Part shown: positions 1-3,658 of the stretch, piece by piece
Layout of the letters: every line of letters starts with the position of its first letter
Numbering within the stretch: the stretch's first letter is position 1
DNA from: CAYXOX01 sp964466745
GTDB taxonomy: Bacteria; Pseudomonadota; Alphaproteobacteria; Rhodobacterales; Rhodobacteraceae
Direction: 5' to 3'
Assembly (NCBI GenBank): GCA_964466745.1
Contig: CAYXOX010000184.1
Span: 1-5,017, forward strand
Length of the DNA: 5,017 nt
Translations under genes and position numbers: made by a program
The notes under the pieces: generated by a model
What the model saw: only the letters and a program-made list of their open reading frames with translations
The model's database searches: none
What the model was told of the DNA's origin: nothing

Positions 1-430
1 CCAGCAGCTCGAAGCCGTGGATGATCCCGCGCCCGCCGCAGCCGCGGCCCACTTCGGGCCCGCCGAGCTCCATCGCGAAGACGCCGCCGCGCTTGAAGCA
101 GACATCGCCGATCTTCACGTCCTCGCCGGCGAGCTTCTTCTGGGTGGAGGTCTCGATGATCGTCGGGCAGGCCTTGCCGCCGAAGAGAAGCGAGGTGGTA
201 TCCGATTTCGGATCGCAGCCGATCAGGAGCACGCGCTTGCCCTGCTCGGCCATCATGTGGCTGAGGTTGGCGAGGGTGAAGCTCTTGCCGATCCCGCCCT
301 TGCCGTAGATCGCGATGATCTGCGTCTTCTTGGTCGGTTCGCCCTGCGGAACCTCGAGGGTCGGCTCCTGGGCCGCCTCCTCGCGCAAGCGCTTGTCGAA
401 GTCTTTCAGGTTCGGGACTTCGTCCTTCAT
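1..430 (-). CDS. bchX: Chlorophyllide a reductase iron protein subunit BchX (N-terminal part, cut by window edge)
   Basis: BchX is the NifH/BchL-like ATPase subunit that passes electrons to the BchYZ component of chlorophyllide a reductase, which reduces ring B to a bacteriochlorin in the cytoplasm. The visible 143 residues start MKDEVPNLKDFDKRLREEA. After a charged extension of about 35 residues comes the P-loop YGKGGIGKS (42-50), then LLIGCDPKSDTT (68-79) as the second nucleotide-site region, and GRGCGGRG with Cys131, which by family knowledge is the first of two Cys ligands of the [4Fe-4S] cluster bridging the dimer. The long N-terminal extension and GKSF in place of BchL/NifH GKST point to BchX rather than BchL. 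The ATG at 428-430 is preceded by GGGAG at 439-443 (8 nt spacer) and overlaps the bchC stop as ATGA, so translational coupling is likely. The rest of the protein, with the second Cys ligand, lies beyond position 1; bchY would be expected next. Confidence 0.96.
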   Translation of the reverse strand, partial: MKDEVPNLKDFDKRLREEAAQEPTLEVPQGEPTKKTQIIAIYGKGGIGKSFTLANLSHMMAEQGKRVLLIGCDPKSDTTSLLFGGKACPTIIETSTQKKLAGEDVKIGDVCFKRGGVFAMELGGPEVGRGCGGRGIIHGFELL

Positions 431-1368
431 GCTGCGGTCTCCCAATCGAGGATCATCTTCAGGCAGTCGGGTTCGCCGAACGCCGTTTCATAGGCGTCGG
501 CCGCCGCTGCCGCGGGGCGGGTATGGGTGATGAGGCCGTCGAGCGAGAGGGCTCCCGCCTCCACGAGCGTGCGTGTGGCCACGAGATCGGCGGCATCCCA
601 CTCGGCGGCGACGCGGAAGCGTGCCTCCTTCATGAACGCCGGAGGGAAGGCGAAACTGAGCGGATCGGTGTAGAAACCCGCGAGCACGATCTCGCCGCCC
701 TTGGCGATGCGCCCGATCAGCGTGTTCAGCAGGTCGGCGCGGCCACTGGCATCGTAGATGGCGCGGTAATCGCGGCGCTCGTCGCGGTCGGGATGGACAA
801 CGCGGTATCCGGCGGCTCCTTTGGCGCGGGCCGGGTCGATCTCCCAGACCGTGGGCGCGGGAGCGCCGGCGGCGAGCGTGAGCCGCGCCAGCAGCCGGCC
901 CAGCACGCCGTGGCCGACGATGAGGTCGGGCAGCGCGGTGTCGAAGCCGGCAAGCGCATGGCGCGCCGTGGCCGCGAGGGCAAGGAGCGCGCCCTCGGCG
1001 CCGAGGCCCCTGTCGATCCGGGTCACGCGGGAGGCGTCGGAAACCAGCCTGCGCGCCGATCCTCCGAAGAGGCCGAAGGCGCCCTCGTAGCAGTTGGCGC
1101 CCGGCACGAACACGTGCTCGCCCACCCGGTAGCCCGTGTCGCGGCCGGCCTCGACGATCTCGCCGGCGGCCTCGTAGCCGGGCACCAGCGGGTAGCCCAT
1201 CCCCGGAAACGGCGGCATCTGCCCTGTGTAGAAGAGTTTTTCGGTGCCGGTCGAAATGCCGGAGTGGCGCACGTCGATCACCAGGTCGGACGGGCCGGGA
1301 GGCTTCAGCGGAAGCGTATCGAGCCCCAGCTTGCGCGGGCCTTCGAGGATGACAGCGGTTGTCTCCAC
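427..1368 (-). CDS. bchC: 3-hydroxyethyl bacteriochlorophyllide a dehydrogenase BchC
   Basis: BchC oxidises the 3-(1-hydroxyethyl) group to the 3-acetyl group of bacteriochlorophyllide a with NAD. The 313-residue protein has the medium-chain dehydrogenase fold: a GroES-like N-terminal half (about 1-120) with SGISTGTE (36-43) and YPLVPGYEAAGEIVEAG (59-75), then a Rossmann half with GHGVLG (152-157). The places where zinc-dependent alcohol dehydrogenases carry Cys (GxCGTD) and His (GHE) hold Ser39 and Tyr65, so the usual catalytic zinc site looks absent; from memory this is normal for BchC. The start is the GTG at 1366-1368, with the strong site GGGAGGAG 6 nt upstream. The reading frame is open further upstream to about 1689, but that stretch crosses the promoter and the crtF end and resembles no BchC. 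The gene has its own promoter with paired PpsR boxes, and probably also receives read-through from crtEF. Its TGA overlaps the bchX ATG. Confidence 0.96.
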   Translation of the reverse strand: METTAVILEGPRKLGLDTLPLKPPGPSDLVIDVRHSGISTGTEKLFYTGQMPPFPGMGYPLVPGYEAAGEIVEAGRDTGYRVGEHVFVPGANCYEGAFGLFGGSARRLVSDASRVTRIDRGLGAEGALLALAATARHALAGFDTALPDLIVGHGVLGRLLARLTLAAGAPAPTVWEIDPARAKGAAGYRVVHPDRDERRDYRAIYDASGRADLLNTLIGRIAKGGEIVLAGFYTDPLSFAFPPAFMKEARFRVAAEWDAADLVATRTLVEAGALSLDGLITHTRPAAAAADAYETAFGEPDCLKMILDWETAA

Positions 1369-1374
1369 AGGTGT

Positions 1375-1382
1375 CTCCTCCC
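1375..1382 (-). promoter_or_regulatory. Ribosome binding site of bchC (decides the GTG start)
   Basis: On the minus strand this reads GGGAGGAG, a near-perfect Shine-Dalgarno sequence 6 nt before the GTG at 1366-1368. It fixes the start of bchC where no ATG is available at the conserved N-terminus (residues METTAVILEG) and argues against the much longer open frame. Confidence 0.85.
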
Positions 1383-1386
1383 GTAG

Positions 1387-1408
1387 CTGGCCCCGTCGCG
1401 GAGGCCAG
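1387..1408 (-). other. Hairpin in the bchC 5' leader
   Basis: The minus-strand transcript can fold CTGGCC...GGCCAG with one further G.U and one C-G pair, giving an 8-bp stem and a 6-nt loop. It ends 4 nt before the bchC ribosome binding site (1375-1382). No U-run follows, so it is not an intrinsic terminator. It could affect mRNA stability or ribosome access, but at this GC content a stem of this size can arise by chance. Confidence 0.35.
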
Positions 1409-1440
1409 AGAGACTCAGCGACAAGGGTCCGGTTTCGATG

Positions 1441-1458
1441 TGTAAGTCTAGATTGACA
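1441..1458 (-). promoter_or_regulatory. PpsR/CrtJ operator box 1 of bchC
   Basis: The plus strand reads TGTAAGTCTAGATTGACA, an exact TGT-N12-ACA match, the PpsR/CrtJ consensus. It covers the -10 of bchC. It is AT-rich in a GC-rich genome and has CTAG near its centre. It lies 8 bp from box 2, the spacing known to support cooperative binding of the redox- and light-responsive repressor that represses pigment genes under aerobic conditions. Confidence 0.82.
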
Positions 1459-1472
1459 GTTTATTCTGTCAA
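1445..1472 (-). promoter_or_regulatory. bchC promoter (sigma70-like -35/-10)
   Basis: Reading the minus strand, a perfect -35 hexamer TTGACA (1467-1472) is followed after 16 bp by TAGACT (1445-1450), a 4/6 match to TATAAT. Transcription would start near 1437-1439, leaving a leader of about 70 nt before the GTG. The -35 lies in the upstream TGT-N12-ACA box and the -10 in the downstream one, so repressor bound there would cover the RNA polymerase site. From established knowledge, the Rhodobacter capsulatus bchC promoter has this same arrangement with CrtJ. The hexamers are seen directly; the start site is inferred. Confidence 0.75.
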
Positions 1473-1484
1473 TGCACTTAGACA
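1467..1484 (-). promoter_or_regulatory. PpsR/CrtJ operator box 2 of bchC
   Basis: The plus strand reads TGTCAATGCACTTAGACA, an exact TGT-N12-ACA match. It contains the -35 hexamer of the bchC promoter. The gap to box 1 is 1459-1466 (8 bp), giving a centre-to-centre distance of 26 bp, about two and a half helical turns. Confidence 0.82.
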
Positions 1485-1498
1485 ATTCTTTTTGCAGA

Positions 1499-1518
1499 CT
1501 GTCCAGCGCGGCTGACAG
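1499..1518. other. Hairpin/dyad between crtF and bchC containing a third TGT-N12-ACA match
   Basis: The plus strand reads CTGTC-c-AGC-gcg-GCT-GACAG: an 8-bp dyad with a one-base bulge and a 3-base centre, starting 8 nt past the crtF stop codon. In the crtF transcript it would form a short hairpin followed by TCTGCAAAAAG, which has no U-run, so it does not look like an intrinsic terminator. Positions 1500-1517 also fit TGT-N12-ACA exactly, 15 bp from box 2, but the interior is GC-rich, unlike boxes 1 and 2. It could be an mRNA 3'-end stabiliser, a weak third operator, or both. Confidence 0.45.
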
Positions 1519-1525
1519 GAAAGGC

Positions 1526-2665
1526 TCACGCCGGGCGCCGAGCGGAAAGAACCCTTGTAACGTAAGGTCTTGCGGGTTCCCGTGAGGCGATCTCGGTGAA
1601 GCCCGCCGCCCGGGCGAGCGCCGCGATCTCGCCTGGCGTGCGCGCACGCCCCGTGCGCATCGCCATGCAATAGAGCGAAAAATAGACATCCCCCGCCCGC
1701 TCGGGGCGTTTCGCGCCGCGCATGGGCTCCGAAACGATCAGCCGCCCGCCGGGGGGAAGCGCCTCGAAGACGCGGGCGAGAAGCTCGGCCACGGTCGCGT
1801 CGGCATGGTCGTAGAGCACCCGCACGAGGCTGATGGTATCGGCGCCTTCGGGGAGCGGATCGTCGCGGAACGAGCCCGGCACGATCCGAACGCGCTGGGC
1901 CAGGCCCGCAGCCGCGAAGCGGCGGGTGGCGTCGGGCACCACCGCCGGCAGATCGAAGAGGGTCAGCCTCGGTATCGCGGTCGCGCGGCCCACGGCCTCC
2001 AGGAACGCGCCGGTGCCGCCGCCGATGTCGAGCAGATGCCCGACCCCGGCGAAGCGCACCGCGCGCAACGTGTCTTCCGCGACCAGCACTTGGCTTTCGG
2101 CCATGAGCCCGGAATAGGTGCGCGCGGTATCGGGATCCTCGGCCGCCGCCGCCCCGAACACGTAGGGCCAGAAGCCGGCCAGCTCGGTCTCCGTTTCGCC
2201 CCGGAAGAAGGCGGCCGGGTCCGCGAGGTCGCGGTAGAGCACGCGGTGATGGCGGATCATCGGCTTGAGCCCCGGAACCCCTTCCAGCGCCGCGCCGAGG
2301 CGGGAAAGCCCGTAGGCACCGCGCCGGGAACGGGTGAAGAGGCCCAGCGCCACGCCGGCATCGAGCAGCGTCGCCATGCGCCCGGGCGGTACGGCCGCCG
2401 CGGCGGCCAGCTCCGCGGCGCTGCGCGGCCCGTCCATCATCTTCGCGGGCAGCTCCAGCTCCACCACCGCCATCAGCACCTGCGAGTGGGTGAAGCCTGC
2501 CAGCAGGTCAAACAGCCGCGCACCGTCGGCTCGGGCGATGCCGCGGGTCAGCGGGAAGCCGGACGTGAATCTCTGGAATCCTCGGGAGGCGACAAGGCGG
2601 TTGCGCAACGCGCCAAGGGAGAAGCCGCGGCGTCGCGGCGCGGCCAACCCGGCAACCTCCGCCAC
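1526..2665 (-). CDS. crtF: Demethylspheroidene / hydroxycarotenoid O-methyltransferase CrtF
   Basis: CrtF transfers the methyl group of S-adenosylmethionine to the tertiary 1-hydroxyl of acyclic carotenoids, giving the 1-methoxy group of spheroidene. The product is 379 residues from the GTG at 2665. An N-terminal helical, dimerisation-type region (about 45-130; LFDLLAGFTHSQVLMAVVEL at 51-70, winged-helix-like SAAELAAAAAVPPGRMATLLDAGVALGLF) is followed by the class I methyltransferase core: LLDIGGGTGAF (211-221) as the SAM loop, LTLFDLP (234-240) with the ribose-binding acidic residue, GSFRDDPLP (264-272), and RVLYDHAD (282-289), where His286 sits at the catalytic His position of Methyltransf_2 enzymes. 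The gene follows crtE after 3 nt. The GTG has no well-spaced ribosome site, whereas GGAGG at 2656-2660 lies 8 nt before an in-frame TTG at 2645-2647 (373 residues), so the start is uncertain. Function is firm from family and position. Confidence 0.94.
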   Translation of the reverse strand: MAEVAGLAAPRRRGFSLGALRNRLVASRGFQRFTSGFPLTRGIARADGARLFDLLAGFTHSQVLMAVVELELPAKMMDGPRSAAELAAAAAVPPGRMATLLDAGVALGLFTRSRRGAYGLSRLGAALEGVPGLKPMIRHHRVLYRDLADPAAFFRGETETELAGFWPYVFGAAAAEDPDTARTYSGLMAESQVLVAEDTLRAVRFAGVGHLLDIGGGTGAFLEAVGRATAIPRLTLFDLPAVVPDATRRFAAAGLAQRVRIVPGSFRDDPLPEGADTISLVRVLYDHADATVAELLARVFEALPPGGRLIVSEPMRGAKRPERAGDVYFSLYCMAMRTGRARTPGEIAALARAAGFTEIASREPARPYVTRVLSARRPA

Positions 2666-2668
2666 GCC

Positions 2669-3538
2669 TCAGACCCGCGTGGTCGCGGGCGCTACCGGTG
2701 TGAGCCGCTCGGCCTGGGCGCGCACCATCGCGGCAAGCGCCGCCTCTCCGGGGCAGGAGGGGATCGAAGCGATCGCGCCGCCCAGGATGTCCTTCAGGCG
2801 CCGCGTCGCGCCCTGAACGCCGAGGGCGGCCACCGCGTTGGGGCGGCCGTGCAGATCGTCCTGCCCGGCGGGCTTGCCGAGCGTTTCCGAATCGTAGAGC
2901 GCGTCGCGCAGATCGTCGGCCACCTGGAACGCTTCGCCGATGCGGGCGCCGAGCTCTTCCCAGGGTTCCGGCTCCTGCCCGGCAGCGATGGCGCCCATCT
3001 GGGTGGCGGCGATGAAGAGCGCCCCCGTCTTGGCGCGATGGTAGGCCGAGAGGTTCACCTCGGCCTCGCTCTCCCAACCCTGGCCGGCGCAGATGCCCCC
3101 GGGCATCCCGGTGCGGCGCGCGAGGGTGAGCACGAGCCGCGCGGACCGCTGGGCATCGAGATCGGCGGCATGGGCGAGCACCTCGAAGGCCAGCACGATC
3201 AGGCTGTCGCCGGTGAGCAGCGCGAGGGGCTCGGAATAGGCGCGATGCACCGAGGGCTTGCCGCGGCGCGTGTCGGCGTCGTCGAAACAGGGCATGTCGT
3301 CGTGCACGAGGCTCGCGCAGTGTATCAGCTCCAGCGCAGCGCAGGCGGCATCGGTGATCCCCGGCCGGTCGTCGCCGCAGGCGAGCGCCACCGACATGCA
3401 GATCGTGGGCCGGATCCGGGCGCCGCCCGGTGTGACGGCATAGCGCAGCGCGGAGGAAAGCTTGGGCGGCGCCGCCCCGCCCTGGCCCCTTGAGATCGCG
3501 TGCGAAATGGCGGCTTCGATGCGGTCGTTGAGCGGCAT
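2669..3538 (-). CDS. crtE: Geranylgeranyl diphosphate synthase CrtE
   Basis: CrtE is a trans-prenyltransferase that adds isopentenyl diphosphate units to make C20 geranylgeranyl diphosphate, used for phytoene and for the bacteriochlorophyll tail. The 289-residue protein shows GGARIRP (38-44), the first Asp-rich motif HDDMPCFDDADTRRGKPSVH (79-98; DDxxxxD at 80-86), TGD near 109-111, KTGALF (170-175), and the second Asp-rich motif FQVADDLRD (204-212; DDxxD at 208-212), ending in GKPAGQD. Small Ala75 and Ser76 before the first motif fit a product longer than C15. The usual GGK(R) lysine is Ala40. The ATG at 3536-3538 has AGAGGAG 6 nt upstream; an in-frame ATG at 3599-3601 would put 21 unconserved residues over the operator and is rejected. 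It is the first gene of the minus-strand unit, divergent from crtD. Confidence 0.95.
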   Translation of the reverse strand: MPLNDRIEAAISHAISRGQGGAAPPKLSSALRYAVTPGGARIRPTICMSVALACGDDRPGITDAACAALELIHCASLVHDDMPCFDDADTRRGKPSVHRAYSEPLALLTGDSLIVLAFEVLAHAADLDAQRSARLVLTLARRTGMPGGICAGQGWESEAEVNLSAYHRAKTGALFIAATQMGAIAAGQEPEPWEELGARIGEAFQVADDLRDALYDSETLGKPAGQDDLHGRPNAVAALGVQGATRRLKDILGGAIASIPSCPGEAALAAMVRAQAERLTPVAPATTRV

Positions 3539-3544
3539 TGCGTG

Positions 3545-3551
3545 CTCCTCT
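3545..3551 (-). promoter_or_regulatory. Ribosome binding site of crtE (decides the ATG start)
   Basis: The minus strand reads AGAGGAG, 6 nt before the ATG at 3536-3538. No comparable site precedes the upstream in-frame ATG at 3599-3601, so this sets the crtE start and a protein of 289 residues. Confidence 0.82.
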
Positions 3552-3576
3552 GCGGCCCGAAGGCGGCGCTGGCGAA

Positions 3577-3596
3577 AGTGACTGCCCTCGGTCACT
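3577..3596. repeat. 20-bp inverted repeat AGTGAC-N8-GTCACT in the crtE leader/operator region
   Basis: A perfect 6-bp dyad with an 8-bp centre that shares its last base (3596) with the first base of the adjacent TGT-N12-ACA box at 3596-3613. It does not fit TGT-N12-ACA or the FNR pattern TTGAT-N4-ATCAA. It could be a binding site for another regulator, or an RNA hairpin in the crtE leader about 40 nt upstream of the start codon. Confidence 0.45.
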
Positions 3597-3613
3597 GTCA
3601 TCTGCAGCGGACA
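3596..3613. promoter_or_regulatory. PpsR/CrtJ-type operator box, crtE-proximal
   Basis: The plus strand reads TGTCATCTGCAGCGGACA, an exact TGT-N12-ACA match. It lies on the crtE side of the divergent control region, where the -10 and start site of crtE are expected. It is more GC-rich inside than the other boxes. The gap to the partner box is 7 bp (3614-3620). Confidence 0.68.
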
Positions 3614-3626
3614 ATCAAGTTGTAAA
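3604..3626 (-). promoter_or_regulatory. Probable crtE promoter region
   Basis: On the minus strand TTTACA (3621-3626) is a 5/6 match to a -35 and lies at the end of a TGT-N12-ACA box, just as the TTGACA does at bchC. The -10 would fall in the next box, but CAGATG (spacing 16) or AGATGA (spacing 17) are poor matches. The layout parallel to bchC supports the call more than the hexamers do. Confidence 0.4.
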
Positions 3627-3648
3627 CTAGAATGGACACTCTATCTTG
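3608..3648 (+). promoter_or_regulatory. Probable crtD promoter region
   Basis: Two placements are possible. TAGAAT at 3628-3633 is a good -10 but has only a weak -35 (CGGACA at 3608-3613, 14 bp away, too close). Alternatively TTGTAA (3620-3625) and TATCTT (3643-3648) are 17 bp apart but match only 4/6 each, and would start transcription only a few bases before the crtD ATG. Either way the leader is very short and overlaps the PpsR-type box. The exact start is undecided. Confidence 0.45.
3621..3638. promoter_or_regulatory. PpsR/CrtJ-type operator box, crtD-proximal
   Basis: The plus strand reads TGTAAACTAGAATGGACA, an exact TGT-N12-ACA match, AT-rich and with CTAG near the centre as in box 1 of bchC. 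It ends 20 bp before the crtD ATG. On the plus strand it contains TAGAAT (3628-3633), a 5/6 match to a -10; on the minus strand it ends in TTTACA (3621-3626), a 5/6 match to a -35 for crtE. One pair of boxes could therefore repress both genes. Confidence 0.76.
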
Positions 3649-3658
3649 CCGAGTCAAC

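Noticed and set aside
523..1386. A 287-codon plus-strand open frame opposite bchC
   Set aside because: It is a shadow of bchC with no recognisable domain and biased composition, and it ends inside the bchC leader.
1453..1481. A plus-strand promoter starting from the TTGACA at 1453-1458
   Set aside because: No acceptable -10 lies 16-18 bp further on, and transcription would run antisense into crtF. The hexamer is explained as the mirror of the bchC operator half-site.
1369..1689. N-terminal extension of bchC to about 1689
   Set aside because: The frame is open, but the added 107 residues overlap the end of crtF and the promoter/operator region. The GTG at 1366-1368 has a strong ribosome site and gives the normal BchC N-terminus and length.
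1805..3493. A 562-codon plus-strand open frame opposite crtF and crtE
   Set aside because: It runs antisense through two well-recognised genes, crosses their junction, and its product is low-complexity Arg/Gly/Ala/His-rich with no family motif. Such frames are common opposite GC-rich genes with GC-biased third positions.
3539..3601. Longer crtE start at the ATG at 3599-3601
   Set aside because: It would lie inside a PpsR-type box with no ribosome site. The ATG at 3536-3538 has AGAGGAG at good spacing and gives the expected 289 residues.
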